This document shows positions 55,206-63,612 of a stretch of DNA of 64,000 nt, piece by piece (position 1 is the first letter of the stretch; the number at the start of each line of letters is the position of its first letter). The translations under genes and the position numbers were made by a program. The notes under the pieces were generated by a model. The model did no database searches. It was not told the DNA's origin and saw only the letters and a program-made list of their open reading frames with translations. Source of the DNA: Dichotomicrobium thermohalophilum (GTDB lineage Bacteria > Pseudomonadota > Alphaproteobacteria > Rhizobiales > Rhodomicrobiaceae); NCBI RefSeq assembly GCF_003550175.1, contig NZ_QXDF01000001.1:272501-336500 (forward strand), given 5' to 3'.

Positions 55206-56393
55206 ATGACAATGACCGAACCCGTGCTTCCTTTTTCGCGCGCAGAATACGCGGCCCGCGTTGCAAAGACCCGTGCCGCCATGCAGGCGCGCCAGATTGA
55301 GGTGCTCGTCGTCTCCGACCCGTCCAACATGGCCTGGCTTACAGGCTATGACGGGTGGTCGTTCTACACCCACCAGTGCGTGCTGCTCGGCATGGAGGGC
55401 GAGCCGGTCTGGTGGGGTCGTAGCATGGATTTGCCCGGCGCTCTACGCACGGTGACAATGAGTCCCGAAAACATCGTCGGCTATGACGACACCTACGTGC
55501 AGAACCCGGAAAAGCACGCGATGGAGGCGCTGGCCGCGCTGATTCACGAGCTTGGCTGGGGTCAGGCCGTCATCGGCGTGGAGATGGAGAACTACTATTT
55601 CTCTGCCGCCGCCTACCTCACGCTGGTCAAGCATCTGCCCGATGCAACATTCCGCGATGCAACCGCTCTGGTGAACTGGCAGCGCGCGGTCAAAAGTGCG
55701 GTCGAGATCGAATACATGCGCCGCGCCGCGCGTATCGTCGAGCAGATGCACGAGGTCATTTTTGAGCGCGCCGAGCCGGGACTGCCGAAGAATGAGCTGG
55801 TGGCGGACATCTACCATGCAGCGATCAGCGGTGCGGATGGCCATTGGGGCGACTATCCGGCCATCGTGCCGATCGTCCCATCAGGGCTGGATGCGACGGC
55901 TGCGCATCTGACCTGGGACGACACGCCCATGCGCGAAGGCGAGACGACCTTCTTCGAGATCGCCGGGGTGCATCGCCGCTATCACTGCCCGCAGTCACGC
56001 ACGCTATTTCTTGGCGAGCCGCCGCAGAAATACCGCGACGCGGAGATCGCCGTGCTGTCGGGCATCGAGGCCGCGCTGGAGGTTGCGAAGCCCGGCAACC
56101 GCTGCGAGGATGTCGCCATCGCGTTCAACGAAACGCTCAACCGCTTCGGCTTCGTAAAGGAGAGCCGGTGCGGCTATCCGATCGGCCTCTCCTATCCGCC
56201 GGACTGGGGCGAGCGTACGATGTCCTTCCGCAGGGGGGACGAGACCGTTCTGGAACCTGGCATGACCTTCCACCTGATGCCGGCGCTGTGGCTCGATGAC
56301 GGCGGGCTGGAAATCACCGAGCCGATCCTGATCACCGAGGACGGCGTGGAGTGCTTTACGGAGACCCCCCGCCGAATGTTCGTGAAGTCATAG
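55206..56393 (+). CDS. doeA: ectoine hydrolase DoeA (EutD), M24/creatinase fold
   Basis: Opens the ectoine ring to N-alpha-acetyl-L-2,4-diaminobutyrate, the first step of ectoine catabolism. The 395-residue product matches DoeA length (about 399) and motifs: MAWLTGYDGWSFYTHQCVL, SMDLPGA, ENYYFSAAAYLTL, GHWGDYPAIVPIVPSG and GYPIGLSYPPDWGE. The metal-binding Asp, His and Glu of M24 peptidases are replaced, as expected for creatinase-like metal-independent members. The next gene encodes the matching deacetylase. No ectoine biosynthesis genes are in the window. Confidence 0.88.
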   Translation: MTMTEPVLPFSRAEYAARVAKTRAAMQARQIEVLVVSDPSNMAWLTGYDGWSFYTHQCVLLGMEGEPVWWGRSMDLPGALRTVTMSPENIVGYDDTYVQNPEKHAMEALAALIHELGWGQAVIGVEMENYYFSAAAYLTLVKHLPDATFRDATALVNWQRAVKSAVEIEYMRRAARIVEQMHEVIFERAEPGLPKNELVADIYHAAISGADGHWGDYPAIVPIVPSGLDATAAHLTWDDTPMREGETTFFEIAGVHRRYHCPQSRTLFLGEPPQKYRDAEIAVLSGIEAALEVAKPGNRCEDVAIAFNETLNRFGFVKESRCGYPIGLSYPPDWGERTMSFRRGDETVLEPGMTFHLMPALWLDDGGLEITEPILITEDGVECFTETPRRMFVKS

Positions 56394-56427
56394 ACATGCC
56401 GCCGCGCAATCCCACACCCCCGATCAA

Positions 56428-56545
56428 CGTCATGCCCGTACTTGCCTGTCCCCGGACAGGTGATCCGGGGAACAGGGGCATCAATTACCTCAAGCTCTCG
56501 CGTCGCTTGGCTGGATTGCCGGGTCAAGCCCGGCAATGACGAAGG
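56428..56545. repeat. palindromic intergenic repeat, copy B
   Basis: A 118-bp copy of the element near 44.8 kb, here between doeA and doeB. Ends CGTCATGCCC and GGCAATGACGAAGG are inverted relative to each other. The right hairpin reads TTGCCGGG-TCAAG-CCCGGCAA; against copy A one stem pair has changed from A-T to G-C on both sides, keeping the fold. Its right edge supplies the GAAGG before doeB. Confidence 0.8.
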
Positions 56546-56550
56546 AACAC

Positions 56551-57552
56551 ATGATGCAGTCCAAGCGAAACCCCATCACCCCGACGATCCCGTTCGATGA
56601 GGACGGCGCGCATCACGGCTTCCTGCGCCTGCCCTACAGCCGGGACGACTCTGCCTGGGGTTCGGTGATGATCCCGATCAGCGTGATCCGAAACGGCGAC
56701 AGGCCGACCGCGCTGTTCACCGGTGGCAATCACGGTGACGAATACGAAGGACCGGTCGCGCTGCAGAACCTGGCCGCGACGCTCGATCCGGCCAGCATCA
56801 CGGGCCGCGTCATCATCGTGCCGGCCTTCAACACCCCCGCCTTCCGCGCAGGCACCCGCACCTCGCCGATCGACGGTGGCAACCTGAACCGCAGCTTCCC
56901 CGGCCGGCCGGATGGAACCGTGACGGAGAAGATCGCGCACTACTTCCACAGCACGCTGGTGCCCATGGCAGATGTCGTGCTCGACTTCCATTCCGGCGGC
57001 AAGACGCTCGACTTCATCCCGTTTGCCGCGGCGCATATCCTGGAGGACAAGGCGCAGGAGGCCGCCTGCATGGCCGCGATGCGCGCGTTCAATGCGCCCT
57101 ACAGCATGCGGCTTCTGGAGATCGACAGCGCCGGGATGTACGACACAGACGTCGAATCGCAGGGCAAGGTGTTCGTCACCACGGAGTTGGGGGGTGGCGG
57201 CACCGCGACCGCACGGCTGATCCGCATCGCAAGAAAGGGCGCGCGCAACCTGCTGATCCACGCCGGCATCCTCAAGGGCACGCCGGAGATGGCGCCGAGC
57301 ATCGAGATGGACATGCCGGACAGCGATTGCTTCGTCTTCGCCGAGCATGACGGGCTGATCGAGCCGACCGCCGACCTTGGCGACTATGTCCGCCAGGGCG
57401 AGGAGGTCGCGCGGGTCTGGCCGACCGACCGTACCGGCGTGCCACCTGTCAGCTATGCAGCGAAGCGCGATGGCATCCTGGCCGCACGGCATTTCCAGGG
57501 CCTCGTCAAGGCGGGGGATTGCATGGCCGTTGTTGCCGAAGTGCTCTACTGA
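56551..57552 (+). CDS. doeB: N-alpha-acetyl-L-2,4-diaminobutyrate deacetylase DoeB
   Basis: Zinc deacylase of the succinylglutamate desuccinylase/aspartoacylase family acting on the DoeA product, 333 residues. Zinc ligands are His61 and Glu64 in GGNHGDEYEG and His147 in DFHSGG; GTRTSPIDGGNLNRSFPG is the substrate-binding block. The preferred start is the ATGATG five bases after AAGGA; the in-frame ATG 15 bases upstream lies inside the palindromic repeat. A lipoyl-like C-terminal domain (DLGDYVRQGEEVARVWP) is normal for DoeB. Confidence 0.88.
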   Translation: MMQSKRNPITPTIPFDEDGAHHGFLRLPYSRDDSAWGSVMIPISVIRNGDRPTALFTGGNHGDEYEGPVALQNLAATLDPASITGRVIIVPAFNTPAFRAGTRTSPIDGGNLNRSFPGRPDGTVTEKIAHYFHSTLVPMADVVLDFHSGGKTLDFIPFAAAHILEDKAQEAACMAAMRAFNAPYSMRLLEIDSAGMYDTDVESQGKVFVTTELGGGGTATARLIRIARKGARNLLIHAGILKGTPEMAPSIEMDMPDSDCFVFAEHDGLIEPTADLGDYVRQGEEVARVWPTDRTGVPPVSYAAKRDGILAARHFQGLVKAGDCMAVVAEVLY

Positions 57553-57597
57553 GCCCTTTTGCGCGCTATCAATGACGTCCTTGCGGCCCTATCATAA

Positions 57598-57616
57598 ACG
57601 GATGCTTGTCATCCGT
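57598..57616 (+). promoter_or_regulatory. short hairpin in the leader of the ABC exporter operon
   Basis: ACGGATG-CTTGT-CATCCGT, a perfect 7-bp inverted repeat 20 bases before the ATPase start and 45 bases after the doeB stop. It could be a weak terminator of doeB, an operator or an mRNA structure near the ribosome site. Confidence 0.3.
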
Positions 57617-57635
57617 ATCGCCGCAGCATCCGCTC

Positions 57636-58364
57636 ATGATGGCCACTGAAACCGAAACGCGCCACGTCGTCTTCGACGTTCATGACGTGACAAAGGTCTA
57701 CGGCAGTGGACCCAGCGAGGTGCACGCGCTGCGCGGCGTGACGCTGGAGCTTTATGCGGGGCAGATAAGTGTGCTGCTGGGCCCGTCCGGCTCCGGCAAG
57801 TCCACGTTTCTCAATATCATCGGCGGCTTGGACAAGCCGACCTCTGGCTACGTGTCATTCGAGGACCAACAACTGAACGAGTTGGACGAGGCGGGCCTGA
57901 CGGCTTACCGGCGCGAAAGCGTCGGCTTTGTATTTCAGTTCTACAACCTGATCCCGAGCCTCACGGCGCTGGAGAACGTCGCGCTCGTCACCGAGATCGC
58001 GGAGAATCCAATGTCCCCGGAAGAGGCGCTGGGCATCGTCAATCTGAAGGAGCGGATGGATCACTTCCCCTCCGAGCTGTCGGGCGGCGAACAGCAGCGC
58101 GTCGCCATCGCCCGCGCCATCGCCAAGCGCCCGCGCGTGTTGCTGTGCGACGAACCGACCGGCGCACTCGACTCGAAAACCGGCATCGTCGTCATTCAAG
58201 CGTTGGTCGATGTGAACGAGAAGCTTGGCACCACGACCGCGCTCATCACCCATAACGTCGCCATCCGCAAGATTGCCGACCGCGTCATCCATTTCCGCGA
58301 CGGCCAGGTTCAGGAGATCGAGCAGATCGGGGAGAAGATCGAGCCGTCCGAGCTGAGGTGGTGA
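57636..58364 (+). CDS. ABC transporter ATPase, MacB/LolD/DevA type
   Basis: ATPase of an export system, 242 residues from the first of two adjacent ATGs. Walker [10 protein letters not shown] near 46-54, the MacB-type [19 protein letters not shown]-loop region, signature [19 protein letters not shown], Walker [13 protein letters not shown] and H-loop ITHN are intact. It opens a three-gene operon with an FtsX-type permease 5 bases downstream and a membrane-fusion adaptor, resembling the DevBCA glycolipid exporter arrangement. Confidence 0.93.
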   Translation: MMATETETRHVVFDVHDVTKVYGSGPSEVHALRGVTLELYAGQISVLLGPSGSGKSTFLNIIGGLDKPTSGYVSFEDQQLNELDEAGLTAYRRESVGFVFQFYNLIPSLTALENVALVTEIAENPMSPEEALGIVNLKERMDHFPSELSGGEQQRVAIARAIAKRPRVLLCDEPTGALDSKTGIVVIQALVDVNEKLGTTTALITHNVAIRKIADRVIHFRDGQVQEIEQIGEKIEPSELRW

Positions 58365-58368
58365 GGCG

Positions 58369-60753
58369 ATGCGCGGCACCTTCCTCTCACTCTCGCCTCT
58401 GAACCGCAAGCTGCTGCGCGATCTGTGGCACGCGCGCGGGCAGGTGCTGGCGATCGCGATGGTGATCGCCTCGGGCGTCGCCACGCTGATCCTCGCGCTT
58501 GGCGCCTATGGCTCGCTGGAGGAAACACGCCGCGCCTACTACGAGCGCTATCGCTTTGCCGACATCTTCGCCACCGCCAAGCGCGCCCCCCAGTACGTCG
58601 AAGACGAAATTGCCCGAATTCCGGGCGTCGCGGATGTCGAGACTCGCGCGGTTTCATCGGTGCTGCTGGATATCCAGGGCATGCCCGAGCCGGCGACGGG
58701 CAAGCTGATCTCGATCCCCGAAACGGGGCACCCGGCGCTCAACCGCGTGCATATCCGCGAGGGCCGCCTGCCCGAGCCGCTTTCGACACGCGAGATCGCC
58801 GTCAACGAATCTTTCGCAGACGCTCACGGTTTCCGGGCCGGCGACCGGCTCAGCGCGATCATTAATGGTCGTAAACGGGAGTTAATCATCGTCGGCGTGG
58901 TTCTCTCGCCGGAGTTCATCTACACCATCGGGCCAGGCGACATCGTACCGGACGATCGGCGCACCGGCGTGCTCTGGATGCGCTACGATGCTGCCGCTGC
59001 GGCGATGGACCTGGAAGGCGCCTTCAACGATGTCAGCGTCAAGCTGATGAGCGGCGCGGAGCCGGAGGCGGTCATGGACCGGGTTGACCGGCTCCTGGAG
59101 CCATACGGCGGGCAGGACAGCTATACACGCGATGACCAGCTCTCCCATGCTTTCATCGACGCCGAACTGCAGCAGCTCGGCGCTATGGCGTATATCATCC
59201 CGCCGATCTTCCTCGCCGTGTCGGCCTTTCTGCTCAACATGACACTGTCGCGGCTCATCACCCTTGAGCGCGAGCAGATCGGGCTGTTGAAGGCACTCGG
59301 ATATCCTTCCCGTGAGGTCGGTTTTTATTACCTCAAGTTCGTAAGCCTGGTGACAGTGCTGGGCGTGGCGATCGGCTTCACGGCAGGGACATGGCTCGGG
59401 CACGAGCTGACGCAGCTCTACACGGAGTTTTTCAACTTCCCGTTTCTCGTGTTTCTGCTGCCCACCAATATCTACCTCATTGCGGCAGCTGTCAGCTTCG
59501 CCGCAGCTTTCCTCGGCACGCTTCAGGCGGTGCGCAGCGTGGTGCGCCTGCCGCCAGCGGTGGCCATGCAGCCGCCGCCGCCAACCCGCTACGCCAAGAC
59601 CTGGCTAAGTCGCAGTGGCCTCACGCGGTATGTGCGCCAGTCTACTCTGATGATCGGCCGGCATATCATCCGCTTTCCGGTGCGCAGCATCCTCACCACG
59701 ACCGGCATTGCCGCATCGGTGGCGCTGCTGATCGTCTCATTCTTCGGGATGGACTCGGTCAACTACGTCATCGACGTGACCTTTTCCCAGACAAGCCGCC
59801 AGGACATCTCGCTCAACTTCAATGAGATCAAGAATGACCGCGTGCGCCATGACGTCGCCAACCTCCCCGGGGTCATGCGGGCGGAGGCGTACCGCACCGT
59901 GCCGGTGACGTTGCGCAAGGGTTTGAAGGAGGAGCGGGTGGGCGTGACCGGCCTGCCGCCGCGCACGGAGTTGACCCAGCTTCTCGATCCCGATTTCCGG
60001 CCGATGAAGGTGCCCGACATCGGCATTGTGCTGTCGGAGATGCTCGCAGATATCCTCGATGTGCGGCGCGGGGAGATGGTGCGTGTCGAGTTCAAGACGG
60101 GCCGGCAGCGCGAGGTCCTGCTGCCGGTCACGGGCATTAGCCAGGCCTATCTCGGGCTTACCGCGCATATGGACCTCGACCTGCTGAACGACCTGATGGG
60201 CGACGGGCGGGTGGTTTCCGGCGCGCACCTCAAGGTCGACGAGACCAAGTTGCCGGCGCTCTACAACGCCGTGAAGGAGACGCCGGCGGTGTCTTCGATC
60301 GCCCTGCTCAACAAATCGCGGCAGTCATTCCGCGACACGCTGGCCGAAAACATCAACACCATGACCGCGATGTTCATCGCGCTGTCGGCCACTATTGCCT
60401 TTGGGGTGGTCTACAACAGCGTGCGCATCCAGCTCTCCGAGCGTGGGCGGGAGTTGGCAAGCCTTCGCATTCTGGGCTTCACCCAGGGAGAGGTGATGCT
60501 GATCCTGTTCGGCGAGATCATCGTGTTGCTGTTGATCGCGTTACCCATTGGCTGGATCGCCGGTTATATTCTCGCCGGCATGGTCGCCGCCGGCATGGAG
60601 ACGGAGCTTTACCGCGTCCCGCTGATTGTCGATCGGGACACGTACGCGAAGGCGGCGCTCGTGGCGATCGTGTCGACGCTGGCGTCGGCGGTGATCATGC
60701 GCTGGCGGATCGCGCGGATGGACCTTATCGCGGTGCTGAAGACGAGGGCGTGA
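58369..60753 (+). CDS. ABC transporter permease with two FtsX domains
   Basis: A 794-residue permease. Helix 1 is at about 22-45, the first FtsX core at about 275-400 (FLAVSAFLLNMTLSRLITLEREQIGLLKALGYPSREVG, split by the conserved LEREQIGLLKALGY), a second N-helix near 445-465 and the second FtsX core at about 665-790 (LSERGRELASLRILGFTQGEV). Two large periplasmic domains lie between. The duplicated layout resembles exporters of lipids, glycolipids or peptides; the cargo is unknown. Confidence 0.9.
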   Translation: MRGTFLSLSPLNRKLLRDLWHARGQVLAIAMVIASGVATLILALGAYGSLEETRRAYYERYRFADIFATAKRAPQYVEDEIARIPGVADVETRAVSSVLLDIQGMPEPATGKLISIPETGHPALNRVHIREGRLPEPLSTREIAVNESFADAHGFRAGDRLSAIINGRKRELIIVGVVLSPEFIYTIGPGDIVPDDRRTGVLWMRYDAAAAAMDLEGAFNDVSVKLMSGAEPEAVMDRVDRLLEPYGGQDSYTRDDQLSHAFIDAELQQLGAMAYIIPPIFLAVSAFLLNMTLSRLITLEREQIGLLKALGYPSREVGFYYLKFVSLVTVLGVAIGFTAGTWLGHELTQLYTEFFNFPFLVFLLPTNIYLIAAAVSFAAAFLGTLQAVRSVVRLPPAVAMQPPPPTRYAKTWLSRSGLTRYVRQSTLMIGRHIIRFPVRSILTTTGIAASVALLIVSFFGMDSVNYVIDVTFSQTSRQDISLNFNEIKNDRVRHDVANLPGVMRAEAYRTVPVTLRKGLKEERVGVTGLPPRTELTQLLDPDFRPMKVPDIGIVLSEMLADILDVRRGEMVRVEFKTGRQREVLLPVTGISQAYLGLTAHMDLDLLNDLMGDGRVVSGAHLKVDETKLPALYNAVKETPAVSSIALLNKSRQSFRDTLAENINTMTAMFIALSATIAFGVVYNSVRIQLSERGRELASLRILGFTQGEVMLILFGEIIVLLLIALPIGWIAGYILAGMVAAGMETELYRVPLIVDRDTYAKAALVAIVSTLASAVIMRWRIARMDLIAVLKTRA

Positions 60754-60754
60754 G

Positions 60755-61966
60755 ATGGGGCGGGTTTGGCGCAAACGCATCGCCTGGGCGGTGCTCGCGG
60801 CCGGCGCGGCTGCGCTGATCGCCTATGGGTTCTGGCCCGATGCAGTGCCGGTCGATACGGCGAAGATCAGGCGCGGCGATGTTATCGTCACCGTCGAGGA
60901 CGAGGGAATTTCGCAGGTGCGCGAGGTTTATCGCGTTTCTTCTCCTGTGGCCGGGACGGTGCAGCGCTCTCCTGTCGAGGTCGGCGACGAGGTCCAGAAG
61001 GGCGAAACGATCGTGGCGTCAGTCCTCCCGACCGTCTCCGGCTTTCTCGACGACCGCACGGTGCAGATGCGCGAGGCCGCGGTAAAGGCCGCCCAGGCCC
61101 AGTTGCGGCTCGCGGAGGCAAAGCTCGAGCGCGCCAAGAGTATGGCCGAGTACTGGACTACCCAGCTAGAACGGGTCGAGAATCTGGAAGTTGGCCGCAC
61201 GGTCACCCAGCGCACTGTCGACGAGACGCGAATGGAGGCGAAGGCGCGTCTCGCGGAGGTGCGCAGCGCCGAGGCCGAGGTCAATCTGCGGGAGAAGGAG
61301 CTGGAGCAGGCCAAGGCGGCGCTATTGGACCCGCCGGCTGTGTATTCGGGCGGCAAGGGGCGCTGCTGCCTGAGCGTGCCGGCGCCGGAGAGCGGCGTGG
61401 TCCTCGAAATCCATAAGGAGAGCGAGACCGTCGTGCAGGCTGGCGCACCGCTTCTGGACATCGGCGATCCGCGTGATCTGGAGATCGTTGCGGAGTTGCT
61501 GTCGCGCGATGCCGTGCAGGTCCGCGTTGGCGCGCGCGCGATCATCACGGAGTGGGGTGGACCGCCGCTGGAGGCAACGGTGCGGCGCGTCGACCGCTCG
61601 GGCTTCGAGGAAATCTCCGCGCTCGGCATCGAGGAGCAGCGCGTGAAGGTGTGGCTTGATATTGCCGACCCGCCGGAGAAATGGGCTCAGCTCGGCCACG
61701 ATTACCGTGTGATCGTGCGCATCGTGGTGAACGAGCAGACCGACGTGCTGCGCGTGCCTGTCAGCGCGCTGTTCCGCCGTGGCGAGGACTGGGCGGTGTT
61801 CGTGCGTGAGGACGACCGCGCGAGACTCCGGCGGATTGAACTCGGTGCCCGCAATTTCGACTGGGCGCAAGTGACCGACGGGCTGTCCGAGGGGGACGAG
61901 GTCATTCTCTATCCCAGCGACCGGCTCAGCGAGGGCGTGCGCGTCGTCCAGAGGCAGGCCGAATAA
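60755..61966 (+). CDS. periplasmic adaptor (HlyD/membrane-fusion) subunit
   Basis: Links the inner-membrane ABC exporter to an outer-membrane channel. The 403-residue product has one N-terminal helix (about 8-25), a barrel-sandwich half-motif VSSPVAGTVQRSPVEVGDEVQKGETIV (split at VAGTVQ), a long coiled-coil hairpin at about 105-190 (REAAVKAAQAQLRLAEAKLERAK) and the second half PAPESGVVLEIHKESETVVQAG. An unusual GGKGRCCLS Cys pair sits just before it. It begins one base after the permease stop; no TolC-like gene follows. Confidence 0.92.
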   Translation: MGRVWRKRIAWAVLAAGAAALIAYGFWPDAVPVDTAKIRRGDVIVTVEDEGISQVREVYRVSSPVAGTVQRSPVEVGDEVQKGETIVASVLPTVSGFLDDRTVQMREAAVKAAQAQLRLAEAKLERAKSMAEYWTTQLERVENLEVGRTVTQRTVDETRMEAKARLAEVRSAEAEVNLREKELEQAKAALLDPPAVYSGGKGRCCLSVPAPESGVVLEIHKESETVVQAGAPLLDIGDPRDLEIVAELLSRDAVQVRVGARAIITEWGGPPLEATVRRVDRSGFEEISALGIEEQRVKVWLDIADPPEKWAQLGHDYRVIVRIVVNEQTDVLRVPVSALFRRGEDWAVFVREDDRARLRRIELGARNFDWAQVTDGLSEGDEVILYPSDRLSEGVRVVQRQAE

Positions 61967-62049
61967 CCCATAAAACAAGTCGAGAATGGCAGACCGACGG
62001 CGCGATGGCTGCTAGAATACGGGGTTTGGCAGCCTTACCGGAGCCCCTC

Positions 62050-62985
62050 ATGAGCTGGAACCCCGCCCTAGAGCCTGTCTGCCCATCGGCCGACGATCTC
62101 GAACGCATTGAAACCGTCATTGTCCCGCGCTCGCGCGATCTCGGCGGGTTCGAGGTACGCCGCGCGCTGCCGTCGCCAAAGCGGCAAATGGTCGGGCCGT
62201 TCATCTTCTTTGACCACATGGGTCCGGCCGATTTCCTGACTGGCAACGGCATCGATGTGCGCCCGCATCCGCATATCGGGCTGGCGACGGTGACCTATCT
62301 CTATCGCGGCGAGTTCCAGCATCGCGACTCGCTCGGTACGGATCAGATGATCTACCCGGGCGAGGTCAACTGGATGATTGCCGGGCACGGCGTGACACAT
62401 TCCGAGCGCACCAGTGACGAAACGCGCGCGCAACCGCACAAGCTGTTCGGCATCCAGACCTGGGTGGCGCTGCCGGAAGATTATGAAGAGACCGGCGCGG
62501 TCTTTGAGCATCACGGCAAGGAGGTGCTGCCCTATTTCGATGCCGAGGGGAAGAAGGTCCGGCTCATCATCGGCGCGGCCTATGGCAAGCGCGCGCCGGT
62601 CAAGACGTTTTCGGAGATGTTCTACGCCGACGCGGCGCTCGATTCCGGCGTGCTGCTGCCGCTGCCAGACAACCACGAGGACCGCGGCGTCTATGTCGTT
62701 GAAGGCTCCATCGAGGTCGGCGGTGATACCTTCGAAAACGGGCGCATGATGGTGTTCCGCCCCGGCGACCGGATCAGCGTAAAGGCCGGACCGCAGGGAG
62801 CGCGGCTGATTTTGCTGGGCGGAGAGACGCTGAACGGGCCGCGCTACATCTGGTGGAATTTTGTCGCGTCGTCCCGAGAAAAGATCGAGCACGCGAAGCG
62901 CGCCTGGGCCGAGGGCGACTGGGCGCATGGGCGCTTTCAGCTGCCGCCGGGCGATGCCGAGGAATTCATCCCGCTACCCGAATGA
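62050..62985 (+). CDS. pirin family protein
   Basis: Bicupin protein, 311 residues. The N-terminal cupin has the metal site of pirins: RPHPHIGLATVTYLYRGEFQHRD with two His, then WMIAGHGVTHSERT with His and Glu. FIFFDHMGPADF is another family signature. Some bacterial pirins act as quercetinases or regulate pyruvate metabolism, but function varies. The ATG used gives the standard N-terminus; an in-frame ATG 45 bases earlier is possible. It lies 8 bases before the DUF427 gene. Confidence 0.93.
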   Translation: MSWNPALEPVCPSADDLERIETVIVPRSRDLGGFEVRRALPSPKRQMVGPFIFFDHMGPADFLTGNGIDVRPHPHIGLATVTYLYRGEFQHRDSLGTDQMIYPGEVNWMIAGHGVTHSERTSDETRAQPHKLFGIQTWVALPEDYEETGAVFEHHGKEVLPYFDAEGKKVRLIIGAAYGKRAPVKTFSEMFYADAALDSGVLLPLPDNHEDRGVYVVEGSIEVGGDTFENGRMMVFRPGDRISVKAGPQGARLILLGGETLNGPRYIWWNFVASSREKIEHAKRAWAEGDWAHGRFQLPPGDAEEFIPLPE

Positions 62986-62992
62986 GGGGGCC

Positions 62993-63541
62993 ATGACGAT
63001 CATTCAGCCGAGCACAATGGTTCAGCGCGCGCGCCAGCACTGGCGTTATGACGGGAGCGCGCGTCCGCCCTTCGCCGAGGAACCGGGGGCGGATCAGGAA
63101 TCAGTGTGGGATTATCCGCGTCCGCCGCGAATCGAGCCGACGGACAAGCCTCTGCGCGTCATGCTGGGCGAAAAGGAGCTGGCGCGCACGACGCGCGGGA
63201 TGCGCGTGCTGGAGACGGCGGGGGCACCGACGTTGTACTTTCCCCCGGAGGACGTGACGACTGAACGGCTGTGTCATACCGGCCGCAGCTATCACTGCGA
63301 GTGGAAAGGCATCTCGAAGGAGCTTGCCGCCGACGGCGTCGATCCCGCGGGCTGGGTGTTGACGCAGGCCTATCCAGAATTTCGCGAGCTGCTCGGCTGG
63401 TATGCCTTCTATCCGCAGGAGCTGGCTTGTTTTGTCGGTGAGGAGCGCGCGGGCAGCCAGCCCGGCGGCTATTACGGCGGCTGGGTCACGGCGGACATTG
63501 TCGGGCCAATCAAGGGCGCGCCAGGCAGTGAAAGCTGGTGA
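62993..63541 (+). CDS. DUF427 domain protein
   Basis: A 182-residue cytoplasmic protein. The DUF427 domain spans about 55-145, with LRVMLGEKELARTTRGMRVLETAGAPTLYFPPEDV (recognised by ETAGAPTLYFPPEDV), CHTGRSYHCEWKG and the end block FYPQELACFVGEE. The biochemical role of this beta-rich family is not established. It probably shares a transcript with the pirin gene. Confidence 0.85.
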   Translation: MTIIQPSTMVQRARQHWRYDGSARPPFAEEPGADQESVWDYPRPPRIEPTDKPLRVMLGEKELARTTRGMRVLETAGAPTLYFPPEDVTTERLCHTGRSYHCEWKGISKELAADGVDPAGWVLTQAYPEFRELLGWYAFYPQELACFVGEERAGSQPGGYYGGWVTADIVGPIKGAPGSESW

Positions 63542-63612
63542 GCGCGGCGCCGCCGTCATACAAGATACACGGCTTCCGGTCATAGTGTCGGCGAATCCGG
63601 TTTCGGGGAGAA

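Noticed and set aside
56536-56550. Upstream ATG of doeB within the repeat
   Set aside because: It sits in the 3' arm of the repeat hairpin without a ribosome site; the ATGATG following AAGGA fits better.
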